From Phoenix dactylifera (Eukaryota > Streptophyta > Magnoliopsida > Arecales > Arecaceae), in contig NC_052405.1 in assembly GCF_009389715.1 (NCBI RefSeq), positions 9,403,194-9,467,193 of the forward strand: a stretch of 64,000 nt of DNA. Reading direction: 5' to 3'. The notes below the pieces were generated by a model. That model had not been told where the DNA came from. It searched no databases and saw only the letters and a list, made by a program, of their open reading frames with translations. Made by a program: the position numbers and the translations under genes. Of this stretch, positions 36,901 through 50,000 are shown one piece after another; the stretch's first letter is position 1, and every line of letters starts with the position of its first letter.

Positions 36901-38737
36901 TTTGTCAGGGTTACTTGTTTTATGTTTTTGGTTCTGACTTCAAGAGAGCTGGGGTTACCAGTAGTTCTTTTTTTTTATCTTTTTGGGACTGACGCTTATC
37001 TATTTCTGTCATCTTATTTCTTGATAATTACTGCTTATAGTTGAGGTGACTGCAAATTCACAGGTATGGGTTTCTTACAGTGATTTCTGGTAAGCATGGC
37101 CTCTCAAAAATATAATTTTTCTTTCAACATAGTTAAGCTATGCTTTGGTGATAGAAGTTAACCTGCTTGTATACCTATGTTTGCACATATTACAGTTTTG
37201 AGCAGTATACAAATTGATATGGATTATTATTCTCATTTCAGACCATGTTTCTCTGCAAGTGGCTTATAATTCTGCTATCTGTTTCAAATATTGTTTCTTA
37301 TATTAATTTTCATTATTCTTTATTTTGCTTAATATCATAGCTTGGTTATGGTTCTGGATCAAATGCATTCTTTTCATAATATTTGTTTGATGGCTAGCAT
37401 AATCAGCAATCGAAGAATATTTCCTGGTGCTTAAGATTCACATTGTGAAGATCAGACTGCACTGTTTTGACCATCTGAAAACTTGATTTCTGCAGGTTCC
37501 TACAAGGCCCTCACCTCTCTCAGGTGGTTACAGTCAGCAAGTTTTTCGTCCCCATGGGCCTGCAACAACACCCCAGTGGGGACACCAAGCAACAGTACCC
37601 ACACAACGAACCACGGGCTATGATTACCGGCAAAGAGGTACATATCCACCACCTCAGACAACACAATATCCTCAACCATATGGCAGCTATTCACGGCGGC
37701 CCCCTCCGAGAGGTGGCTATAGTGCAGGCTGGGATCAGAGGCCAGCAGCTCCTGCTCAGAGCACATATCCAAGTGGTGGCTATGACTACTACGGTCAAGG
37801 TGGCCAGGCAACTGAAAACCTGCCATCTAACCCAATGCCTAACCCCTCTCTGGTATCAACCCCAGTTCCTGTGAACTACAACTATGGACAGTCTCAAGCT
37901 CCAGCTTATGGACAACCAACACCTTATGCAGACTCTGCGCCTACACAGCAGAACTATGGCCATGGCTATAATGAGCCAAAGTATGATAACCAAGCACCTA
38001 GCCAGCAGTTTTATGGGCAACAGTCTCTGAGCTCCCAGCCAGGTGTCTATGGACAACAAGCAAGCGTAGCACAGCCAGGCTATGGTCAACAACAGACTTA
38101 CAGCAAGCCATCTTACGGTGCTGCTGCACCACAAGAAATGCCTCCATCTTATGGGCCACCTAGAGCAAGTCAGCCGGGTGATCCGATGTATCAGGGTCCT
38201 GCTCCATCCTATGGGTCAGGTGCACCCGCTCAATCATATCCATATGGTTCGACTGCACCCCCTCAGCAGCCAGCACCTGGTTATAATCAGACTTACGGAC
38301 CTGCATCATCAGCTGCTGCGGATGGGTATGCGCAACCGCCATCAGCTGGTTATCCTCAGCATGGTGGTTTGGCTGCTCCTGGCTATGGTGGACAGCCGGT
38401 GGCTGGGTACACCCAACCAGGTTCACAAACTGGTGGGTATGGGCAGTATCCATCATCCCAACAAGGCTACGGCGAGCCCATCTCCAGCAATATGAATTAT
38501 GGGTATCATAGTGGGTCGGCGGATGCAGGTCATAGCAGTGCTGTCCTGAGTTCAGGATATGGTGCATCACTGCCGGCAAGCGGTCAGCCAGGGTATGCTC
38601 AGGCACCGCCAAATCCATTGGGCTACTATGAGCAGTCTGTTCCACCTCAGTCAGGTTTTGCCGGCCATCCAGGCACCGCACCAGTTGGTGGTTATGTGAA
38701 GAGTCTCTCTCCACAGCCTGGATATGGAGGTCAGTAA
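27943..38737 (+). CDS. FUBP-like two-KH-domain RNA-binding protein
   Basis: Eight exons, all in frame: 27943-28270, 28517-28648, 29666-29868, 31564-31749, 31906-32001, 32080-32151, 32286-32402 and 37496-38737; 791 residues. Residues 1-210 are acidic, Ala/Glu-rich and disordered, with a possible basic signal DHKRK. KH1 (about 213-283) has the RNA-contact loop GKAG at 227-230; KH2 (about 308-378) has GKGG at 321-324. Both lie in the typical I-G-K-x-G context, as in far-upstream-element-binding proteins and related plant KH proteins, which bind single-stranded RNA or DNA and act in the nucleus. The last exon (379-791) is a Pro/Gln/Gly/Tyr-rich tail with many YGQ and GYG repeats. Exon 2 has a second in-frame acceptor at 28547 that would remove 10 residues. 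Intron 7 is 5.1 kb and has no recognisable gene. The specific RNA targets are unknown. Confidence 0.93.
28912..29290 (+). repeat. Degenerate tandem repeat in KH-gene intron 2
   Basis: About three diverged units of 120-135 bp. Each carries, in order, AAGGAT.GA.CTTCAT, a TTTGTT...CAA block, a CATA..AAGAGG block, CAGCTGC.CACACGTGT and CACGCCCAGCTG-like words. It is entirely intronic. Confidence 0.7.
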
Positions 38738-40300
38738 GATTCTGCTCGAGTGCACGGTCATCATCCATGCCATCACTGTTAACGTTTTGAGAGCTTTAGA
38801 TGCAGCTGTCTTATGGCATGGAAGGTGATAGCATGCTAGATTTTCATTTGAGGGTACATTTCAGAATTTGGGCTCTGCAACCAAGTCTATCAGACTGTTG
38901 TTTGATGCATGCGGTACTTTTAAATGGATCAGTTTAGTTATACATAATTTTAATCCTTAATTGTCCTAATATTGTTTTTTTTTTTTTTTTGTTTTAATGT
39001 TCTGTACTTAGGGTGTATGCTATATCCCTTTAGAGTGTGAGTAACGTGGCCCTTGAAATTGCCTTGCTGGGAGTACCCTTTTTTTGGGGATATTCTATCA
39101 GCCTCTCGTCTTTTTTGTTTTTGTGTTTCCCGGGTACATGCATTCTATTATTTTTCTGTCGGCATTGGCATTTCTGTTGGCAGCTGCTTATGATACGTCA
39201 TCAAGTTCTAGTTCCTGTCATATAACATAGGGCTGGTTGGCTCCATATACCTGATCGTGCTGAAGAATATCAAGTCCTCGAAGGCTACAGGTAATTACTG
39301 CTGTGGAAAACCAGATCCACACCTTCAATATAGATGAGCTTTTGCAGCCGTTTGTTGATGGTGTCCTGCTTAAGTTACGGATGATGTTTACATCCGTTTG
39401 GAGAAATGGAGCAACTGGATGAACTCGTAGAAAGTCCGCCATCAACTCCTGGATTTTGAGCTGGGTAAAGCAAAATATCATCGTGTTACTTTTCCTTCAA
39501 ATCTTACACTTAACCTGGACGAATGTGGCTGTCATGAGCTACCCTCTAATTGACAATCACCATCGGCACTGACACCCACGGGGGAAAAAAAATCTCGTCA
39601 AATCTGTAACCGTAGATCCTTGATATAGCCACCAATTTTATTTGGCGAGCTGTTTTAGGGCTTGTGGTGGTGGTAATTATCTGACGATGCATCTGCCTTC
39701 CATCGGGGAAAATGCCTGCCGTGTAGGGACTCGCCTTCCTCGTGGGAAGTGCGTATGGTGTGGATGCTCAACAGTCAATGGGAATGACGTGAAGAATTCT
39801 TTCTAGAGGTCCAATGGACGGCCGAAAGCCCAAATTCATTAGGAGAAAGAAAGCGTGAGGACTTCAATTAGTAAATCCATCAAGAGAGTGAAAAATATGG
39901 AGACCCCCGATCAGAAGGGGAAGGGTCGCACAGCATCTGGGCATTATATCCGCAAAATTGGCCACCGTGTGCAGATTCTCGACACAATTTGTTTTTTAGT
40001 GATAATTGATCAGGGCTCCATGACGAGGATTATTACGCCATGCGTAATTTTGAAGATGAATTGCTAGAGGCAAACCGGACGGAGTCTTAATTCCCTGCAA
40101 CCCAAAAAGCACACAAACCGGACCTGGCTGGTGCAAGCAAGGAACACCTTTGTCAAGTCAAATTTGGGCCCCAACCAGAGGTCAGCATACATCCATCCTG
40201 ATCTCTGATACAAAAGGAGTAGGTCTCAAACATACTTCTAGTAATTGACCTGGGAAGTTAACTTGTTAAAGCCAGAGGGTATGTACAGGGTGTGTTCAAA
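38738..40300. other. KH-gene 3' UTR and convergent intergenic spacer
   Basis: The part after the stop at 38737 is T-rich and probably 3' UTR for several hundred bases. No further gene is seen before the 3' end of the opposite-strand cofactor E gene. Confidence 0.5.
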
Positions 40301-40648
40301 AGACATAAACATAACACTATTGTCATACAATAATTAGTAATGGCAATAACAAAAATGATAAATTTACATTCCTCGCGGAATACAGACCTACAAAAGAAAT
40401 TCAGCAAACCTTGTAAATTGTCACATCAATCTCGCTCTCACTGTATCTCAAGATTGCAAAGAAAATTACAAAATCATTTTAACTTTGTTATCTTTTCCCT
40501 TGTAAGAACATTGGAGCATCATCAAGGCAAACTGCAAAAGTGCAAACGAGTAAATTTTGTGCTAATGTATAAGAAAGAAAGGACCTTCAGCTAGCTGGAT
40601 CAAATCACCAGAGATTCATGCCACGTTTGTGCACCTGAACTGCAACCT

Positions 40649-41048
40649 CTGCAAAAACAGGAAAAAATTAATCGAGAATTGAGAAAAGAAAAGAAATGGG
40701 GAACATCAGCTGGGCCATGCTTAATCTACACGATCATGAAACCCACACCATCCTACTCAATGCCTGAAATGCGCCTGTATATGTTGATGTGGGGCCATAT
40801 TAGAGAGGATGAAGTTGGTGATTCATGTTGCAGTAGGTGGTTTTTACCTAGATGAGCGTGTATATATAGCATGTCTCTTTCTCCAGAATATAAAGTTGGC
40901 ATCCATTCCCGACCCAAACATTCGATGTCATGCCCAAAACCAGTGTTTTTTGTGTCATAAAATTGCTCACGGCTTTTATATTTTCTGATCAAATTTGTTC
41001 AATCTTATTGTTAGCTATTTATCAGCATCCCAAGATTAGAAATCCTAC
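40649..41048 (-). other. Probable intron in the cofactor E 3' UTR
   Basis: Nine bases after the cofactor E stop codon the minus strand has a donor (TTTTTGAG/GTAGGA, intron starting at 41048). At 40649 it has a strong acceptor (CCTGTTTTTGCAG). A 3' UTR intron of 400 bp is therefore predicted, with the last exon starting at 40648. The junction is close enough to the stop not to trigger nonsense-mediated decay. Confidence 0.55.
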
Positions 41049-41057
41049 CTCAAAAAG

Positions 41058-44000
41058 CTAACTTTCTTCATCCACCAGAATGGTTGCCTCTCTGCCGATT
41101 CCAAGATCCATTAAAGGAGCCATATCATCATTAAGCAATAGGGGTAATGGGGAACCCTGCCACAAACTCCACAGAAAGCTCAGCCATGCCATGCTCAGCA
41201 GTCAGATGATTGATTTAAGTATCGCTAGAAGTTCATTCATCATAACGAGGTGAAGTTTTACATGCATTTATAAGGTTTGCAATTTCACATCCAGAAGGTA
41301 AACATGGCAGTATCTCGCCAACTATCAGCTATAACAGAGAGAACAGCTATAGACTGTTCAGTGAGATGAAACAAGGTCTAGATCTGTAACTCCATGAGCA
41401 CATCGATCATGACTTTGAAGTTTGGAAGCTAACTCGAACTAGAAAAATAGAAAGGCTCAACCACTTCAAAACAAAAAGCATTACAGACAACTAAGGTCGG
41501 CGGAACCGGTATCGGACACCGTACCGGTTATCCGGTGGGATGAGTTAGTACGGACCAGCGTCGTGCCTATACCAACATAGCAGAAGAGGCAGGGGAGATG
41601 GAGAACGAGAGAGGAAAAGAGAGAGAGGAGGGAGAGGCCAAGGGAGAGCCAGTAGAGGGCCGAGCAACCGCCGCGCGAAGGAGGCGGAGGCTGGAGAGCC
41701 GCCGCGCGAAGGAGGCGGAGGCCGGAGAGCCTCCGTGTGGAGGAGGCGGAGGCCGGAGAGCCGCGGAAAAAGGCTCCCTTCGGCCAATGTTTCAAACGAA
41801 ACAGGGAACCAGAGCGAACGTTCAAAACATGGGCCGAAGGGAGCCCCTCTTCCGTGGCTCCCTCCGCATGGCGGCTCCCCAGCCTTTGCTGGCCGACCTC
41901 AACCTTCCTCTCCCTCCCTCCCTCCCTCCCTGCCTCTCTCTCTCTCTCTCTCTCTTCCTCTTTCCTTCGTCTTCTCCCCCTCCAGCGCCGATCTCGTTTT
42001 CGCCGCTGGAACCGTCTCGGTCCGCGGCCGGTACGGCTCGGGACGCCCCAAACCAGACGGTTCGGGACGGTTCTGCCGACCTTGCAGACAACTATATTTT
42101 AATGAAGCAGTCCATGTGATAAATGCAGCAATAGCATAATAACATCAAGTTGTGATGATAACCTACAAATTTCACTAATCTACTTCCAACATATGCAACA
42201 TGTGCAGCTCAGGAGGGTCCGCCGAAAATGAAAAGAAATAGAAGGAAAGAGAAGAGAAGGAAACAAGCTATCTCTATCATAATAGTGCAAGCTAAACACT
42301 GTATATACAAACCTCTTCTTGAAGAAATAATCTCAACTGGATTCCTTTCAGTTTGAAGAAACTCTCACATAGAACCTTTAACTTGCCAACCTATGGAGAT
42401 CATGGGAAAATAGTTTCAAAGTTAAAATCACAAAATAAAGCATTATATATTAATCAAGAACGATATATATAAACCAGTGTTGCTGCAAAATGTAATTGGA
42501 TTTCAAAGAATAGAAAACCAAGTCTGAGTTGCAACTTTTCACTAGTTGTATTTTACTCTCTCAGTTCAATATAGATTTGAGTGAAAAATTTTGTGAGTTT
42601 CAAGCTATGACCAGACATGTTCATAGGCTAGGTCTGGCTCGGGCCAGGCTTTGCCCAAAGGTCAACACTGTTTACTTAGGCCCCGACCTAGCCTTTGGGC
42701 CTACCTTACCCTTACTCAGACCTCAAGCTTCATGACCCTTTTTTTTAATTTTTTAAAACATGTCTATGATCCCATCAAGTTTACATATCAATAACAATTG
42801 ACAATTAAGTCTACAAATAAACAAATAATACTAGAAAATAAATAAAAAAAATTCAACACACCCAGACTTTAATCCCCAAGCCCAAGCCCAAGCCCAAGCC
42901 CAGCCAGTTCACTAAACAGACCTATTTTCCAGGCTCCACCCAGCCCGCAAGACCTAAAACCTTAGACCCAAGCCCGCCCAAAAGGCTTTGGACTCGAGCG
43001 GGCCAGGCGTCCCATGAACAGCTCTAACCATGACATATTAGTTCTTTGGGTCTCACTTATGTGGAGGGATAGCAGGGTAGATGAGATGGAATGTTGTTTG
43101 TGGAATGTTGCTCCACTCCTGCATGCGTCTCACACCAAGGAAGAACTAAACATAACAAGGCCACCAGCATTATATGGATCAAAAACGCCCGCAAAAAGGA
43201 TCCAGGTTCATAGATGGAGTTAAGGCAGACTTGTGGTAAAAGAACTAGATATATACAAGGAATCTCTGGAGTTGCACTAAGGTTAAAGTGATGTTGGACC
43301 AATTTAAGTGACGGTAGCTATCTAGCCTGTGCAGCATCAAGACAGCCCACCAATAACCTTACAGGCTTAAATTTGCATCAGCGAATCCAAAAGGATATGA
43401 GACTTTATAAAGCTCTAAACAGAAGAGTTTTGAACAAGCTTACTTTGACAGAGGATACTTCCCTTAATATATAAATGCAGTGGAATAATTAAGTTGGCTT
43501 GGATGACTTAGGTAAGAATTATTCATTACAGTGATGATTATACACACACACACACACACACATCTTAGCAACTAGAGCTAAGTCAAATAACAAAAACATG
43601 AAATTAGACTCTTTTGGGATTTCAATTATTTAGGACAAGTCAAATCTCCATGTGTAGCAGGAATCCACACCATGAGACCATGAATTGCTAGATTTTAAGA
43701 TTACTCAACAGCTTCTGTAACCAAAATACTACCATTTGTTGCTAATGAAGCAATTTTCGGTCCAAGAATGCGTATGCGAAATGAGAAAACCTTCTGGATG
43801 CTGATAACCATAAATTTAGGGTTGAGTTAGTCCTGGGAAACATTTTTGCATGCTCAAGGAGAGTCCAAGTAGTTGGGAAACATTAGATTTTAGTAGTTTA
43901 ACAACCGAGTGGTTAGACAGGGACCATTAATGCAAATAAGCTACAAGTCCATGATATAATCTTCTGTTTTGCCTTCAGAGTTGTTCTCCGTAGCTGATGA

Positions 44001-47000
44001 CATCTTGATAGGAAAAGGCTTTCATCCTCCCTTCAGTAAAGAGTTGCTTGAACAGACTATGACTAGGATTTTCTTTTACAGATTAGGGGTTTTGGAGATA
44101 TAAAGACACCCTGGCCAAGTTAAAGGAAGATAACCTAAACACATTTAACAAAGGGAGCAAAAGAGAGATTGGAGATATTATAAGAATTTAGGTGAATAAG
44201 TTTTCAAAAATATCTCTTGCAAATACTCTTAAGGGACAAACGAATCTACAGGCTGGTGTTTGAGGGCAGAAGAATCTAGAGAATTTTAAAGTCTTCTTCT
44301 GAAAAAACAGCCAATTTATATTTTGTGAAATAATACTTACAAAAGCAACATCTTACATAGTAAAAGAAATGAAAAGAATTAATAATCTTCTTGTTTACTG
44401 CATTATCGCAAAATGAATAAAAAAGATTATTAATATGAAGATTACAAGGAAAGAAGCGAGGGAAAGATCTAAAAGGTGTATAGAACTCACAGAAATAGGG
44501 TCCGTGTAGAAAGCAAGGAGACAATCTTGAACAAGGAAAGCCTTATGCAGATAAAACTTCCTAATAAGTGAGCAAAAGAATAGGGAAAGGAAAAGAGCTC
44601 TACACAATAAAGTGCAGGAGAAGGCGCCGGGGCGGGGGGGGCGGGGGCATAAGCTGAACATACTATTTCACATGCTGGACTGAAAATCATTGGATTTCTC
44701 AGTTCCATGGAAGAGGGGAACATAGGAAGAAAGATCTGAATGACTTCGAGTCTTTGAGACATGATTCAGAATATTAATTATTTCATCTCAGGGCCAGTTT
44801 GGATAATCCTGCTGGATGCATGGGACTGGGAAAGGGATTTTCAGTGTTAAAGGTACCAAGCCCAGCCCTGTCTATATCAACTAGACCTCTCCGAGCCCAG
44901 AAAAATAAGAACTCAGCAGGTTTTTTTTATCTTCCTTCACTGTTCGAACCTCTCCCCCAGCCAACCCCTTGCCCACCCTCTCTCCTCCCCCCATCTCACT
45001 GCCCCTCTCTCCCTTCTCCCCTCTCTCTTTCACTCTGACTTGGTGTTTCATGTCCCACGAGTCCTGCTGGAGGGCACAAGATTTATCCAAACAGGCCCTT
45101 AATTGGAAAGCTTTCTGTTCTGATAAAAATTCTGAAAATTCTAAAGCAAAAGGAGGTATGCAGGTAAAGCTTCACAAGTAAATGAATCGGTAACTTTAAT
45201 CTGTACATTATGCTCTTTTAAGTTGAGTTACCTTGTTTGCATATTACTTGCAAGGAAAAAATCATAACTGGAATCTAACTTCATAATTACTCTGAGTCAG
45301 TATGCCCCTTAAGTTTTAAAGAAAAAAGAAAAAGAAAATAAAAACAACAAACATTTAAATGCTCACAAGAATTTGAAGAGGCATACATACAGTAGTTGAA
45401 GGTGGTATTTTTTTTTTCAAGGGCTGCTTCTCTCCAATGGAAGCTCCCACACATTTCAAGGTGACACCTGCCAGAAACAAAAAAGGCTAATTGTATTAAA
45501 ATAATAACAATGACTCAATATATAACTATAAGTAATGCTTGAAATCATACAAAGAAGTCCAGAAGCCATTTTCTGCGGGCCTGATATTCCACAAGAAGGC
45601 TTCTCATCTTCGATGCCATGTAGTGCCTTAAGCTCGGCAAACCTGCATCACGAATTCTTTGGGAGTTAGAGAATGCAACTGTCTCATGGGTTCATTCAGT
45701 GTGACAGTTACCAGTACAATAAAAAACTGAGAACAAAAGAGGCAAATATAGCATGCTAAAACTAGCATGACCTGATAGTGCTTACAGATCTCTCCCATGC
45801 ACAATCTCCCTCTCCCTCCCCAAACCTTTTTTTAGCCAATTATATTGACAACTAGTTAGCAGATATTCATGCAGGCAACCCTCTTTTGCACCTAATGAGG
45901 TCATTACATATTTAACTATCATATGGTAAGGAAATTTTCCACACTTTGATTCTTTCAAGTCACTTAGTTTCATGTCAATATGATATCTTATCATCTCCCG
46001 TTCCTTCTTTTGAAGAAAGAAGATATCTTATCAAAGTTGCATAATAACTCAGATGATTAATAATGCACTACACAAAAAATTTAGCACATGTTCCTAGTAC
46101 ATATTCAATGACGTCTTGACCTATTCTGGCTTCTCTTTTTATAAATTTCAAGCATCTATAATATGTCATGTCGAGATAGAACTTGTAAATATTTGAAGTG
46201 AGCACGAACAGGTAATAAATTACCTAGGGTGAAGTTGCTTAATCTCCTCTGAATCATCTGACTGCATCTTGGCCATAACAAGACGGACATATCTGCAACA
46301 GTTGCTAAATTAGAAACCACTCAAACTAAAATACTTCTTGAAAGAAATTTTCAAAAGAAAGGTAAACATGCCGTAAATCACAGAAGAAATTCTGTGGAAA
46401 TGGAATCCAGTCTGGTTTTAGGTCTTAAAGGATTTATAGATATTAAAACTGTTGAAGTTTAAAGGGAAGCTTGACATTGAGACTGTCATAGTGGAGATCT
46501 CGCCAACACTTGATAGAATCAAAAAAATGTCCCAGTCCATTTTGTACCATGACATGATCATACTGCGAGGCTGCCAAGATGATAAATTGGAGCATATCAT
46601 GTATCAGGCTGCACAGTATACAAGCCTAATACCATTCATATATCGTAGTGACGTACTAGGATATTGACCGTGAACCTCAGCTAATTGTAGATATAAAGAG
46701 ATCTGACAGTGCTGTACATCATTTGGAGTTTGGTCCAGTATTATGGTTCAATAGACTTAATGAGTTAAAGAAAAACTTGGCACTAAGAAATGCAGTAGCC
46801 TGTAAGATAAGACCTTATCATCTAAGATGCATGATAGCACCAATGCTCTATGTATTGGAGCATGTCATATATCAGCATGCATTGGAGGGTATCATACATA
46901 CACACATAAATTATATAATGTCAAACACAAGCCACACATTATGGTATTGGTCCACATAGAAATTTATCAACTGATCATAAGCATTTAGAACCCAACAGAA

Positions 47001-50000
47001 CTTCGAATAATCAACTGAAGATCAACTCACCGAATTTCTGATTCCTTCCGTTCACGTGGGCTAACCTGCATGGTTGCACATATAGTTTACATGAATTGCA
47101 TGATGTAAATCATAATAGGTATTATGATACAAAAATACTGGTTTACAAAATTCAGAGCATACCTCACTCCCATTTAATATCTTGGCTTTCGCAAGACGTG
47201 CAACCAAAACAAATCTTGGTACACCACCTTGAGCTGGATCAACTATAGGATTCTCAGAAAGCCTGATGTCCTTCAATAAATGCCCAAGTGTTATTATCAC
47301 AACCTCAGGATGAGCATGTAGCATGATGCCTACAACCTCCAATAGCTAAATAGGATTAATACTGCTTTAACCATGCTCCACGGCACAAAATTTTTCCTTA
47401 TTAGAATACATTTACTTGAGGGGCTCAATTCAGATTCATAATTTTAGTTGAAAGAGCATCCCGGTAAAAAAAAAGTATCGAGTCCAACATTTAGCATATA
47501 CCAGATGCATATGTGTTATGTAAAATATTATGTAGCCTTCTTTGGCAGCTGGAAATATTTAATCATATCATGCCTGTTGCTTCGAACTCAACTTCATAAT
47601 ACCATAGAAATGTAGAATGCTTGTTATGTGTCAGACTGAAAGAAGTATGAGAGTTCTACTTAGGATTGTAGGCACACTACTTCTGGCATGTCATATATCC
47701 TACAAGGCTACGACAACCCAATCCCTGGTTCATTAAACACCAACCATACATGTATTCCTCTATTTCAAAAAACCTATAGAAAGTAACAATCTTGGCTAAA
47801 TTGGTGGCAGGTCTCTCGCTGCCTGTTTAAACCGGTGGCGGACTCCTTGGCACTTGTTGACCTATACTTGGTAAACTTGTGGCAGGTTCCCTGCCACCCA
47901 TTTAAACTGAAGGCAGGCTTTCTGCCACCTGCTACCAACAAGCCTTTCCCATTCCTCCCCTTTTTTCAAAATTTCAACTCTAACAATCCCCTTTACCAAA
48001 CTCATGGCAGGACAGCACAATGGGCAAAGGACACTGGTGCCAAGGTCCCTGCCACTAGTTTAACTAGTGGCAAAGCCTTTGCCTCCAGTTTAACCTGAAT
48101 TTGATTAGTGAAGTTATGTTGGATTTTGCTTGAAATTCAAATCCAATGACCTTATCCATGACTTGGGCTACTACTATAAACACCCCACTAACCCCTTGCT
48201 CCTATGGATCCACCATCAACTCCAAAGAAGCTCAGAAAGATCAGGAGAATGTGTCAGTCATCCTGGAGTGCTAGTGAAGCACAGATGTGCCGAAGAGGAT
48301 TTCGAGGTCACCCACCCATCAGAGACAAAGTCTAAGCCTAGGGCCAATGTGTGATAAATGACAACGATCCGAGGAGGGACTCTCTCTTCCCTTCTCCTTT
48401 TTCTTCTTGCCATTCACTTAGGATAGATTCTGCATCTAAATTAGTTTCATTTTACCACCCTATCTTGTTCCTTTTCTGGCGATTTTTAATAAGGGAGGTA
48501 TAGTGGCAACACTATTTTCCTCCCTGACGTTCTCCCAAGTGTCACAAGAATCAGTTTGCGCATGCACAATCATTTCTTTTGTTTCATTTACTACATTGCA
48601 GTCCCAATTGAAGTTCCACCCTTTTAAAGGTCACAAGGAAATCCCTGGTAAAGCATACACTGGGATAGGAGAAAAATCCACATTTACATCTCTTGCAAAC
48701 TAACAAGGAGGTTTCTAGGTAGCCAGCTCAATCAGGTGGCGATCACGAGTACTCAGGTGCATTGCTCAGATCAGGTGCACAGATTCAAGTACCATATTAT
48801 ACAGCAGAACCCCCTATAAGCTGGAGACAACGCGATTGATTCCCACAATGACGTATCCAACACAAGGTTTCATAAGTCCTAAACATAAGTTAAATATGTG
48901 CAGTATCAATTAAAAAGCAGGAAAGGAAGTGGATTCAAGTGCAAAATCAGAAAATAGAGTCCTATAAAATGATATAAAGCAAAATCTACTAAATTGCTAA
49001 AAATACTCATATAAGCAGCAATTAAATTTAAAAATCAAACTGATTGGTACTTGTAACAATATTACTTACTATTAATTTTGGATATGGAGAAATTGCAAAT
49101 AAGCATTTATTTTTATATGGAGCTATGCAGCAGAAGCTAGGGATAGAGGCATTTGTAAAGCTAGGGAACATCTGGAAGTAGTGGCAGGATGGTAACGAGC
49201 AAAGAAGCCATTTTTTGCAATTAAGAATAAACAATTAAATGGTTTTTCTAGCAACAGGAGTCAGCCAGGCCCATGATATTACCTACCCAAGGGGGCTGGA
49301 TGTACAAACATGCATTCCACTGAGTTACATGGTAATATTGAGATAATGATGCACAACATGGACACGCATGTTCAGATGGTCAAATCCTTAATGTCCACTT
49401 AAAACTTCTAACTGGTGAGTTTGAACGCTATCATTCACTGTTTTCATATGAAAGCACGGCAACCCAATTACCTCAGTCCATAAATGTGTATAGTAAATAG
49501 TAGCAAGCGTGGATTTTAACGCTGTACAAATTCCTTACCTGCTGGACATGACCAGCTATGCTGAAGTATTCTTACACATGCTGTTTTAGAACAAACTTCC
49601 TAAAACTAGTAAGATGCTCTTACATATGCTGTTTTAGAACAAACTTCCTAAAAAGGAAAATTAACTAGTAAGATGTCCAGCTGTTTATGGTACAAGCAGC
49701 CGAATGCATATCCCGCTAATATCAAGGCAACAAGAAATTCATACAATATAGAGCATTTCCCTGCATCATCTTTACATAGGCAATGAACGAAAGAATAAAA
49801 AAAAGCAGCAGCAGTAGTAGGTAATTACATCCAAGCTTCAATATAGAATTAACTGACAAAATAATAAAAACAGTTCTTTAAGAAGTTGGGCTCACCATCA
49901 AGCTAGGGAAAGAGTTTAGTGAATCTATAGATGCCAAGTCTTCGATCTCATTACATCCTGAAGTGTGTTGCATTGAAATGGTTAGTCAAGACAAAAACAT

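Noticed and set aside
37500..38768. Long open frames opposite and overlapping the KH-gene last exon
   Set aside because: They are shadows of the low-complexity repeat codons; the sense frame joins KH exons in phase.
41481..42139. Several overlapping long open frames on both strands
   Set aside because: They come from the GC-rich repeats of the MULE-like element; no domain, no splice support, and they lie in a cofactor E intron.
47800..48095. CRISPR-like array
   Set aside because: The repeats are short, palindromic, unequal and intronic in a plant gene, without constant spacers.
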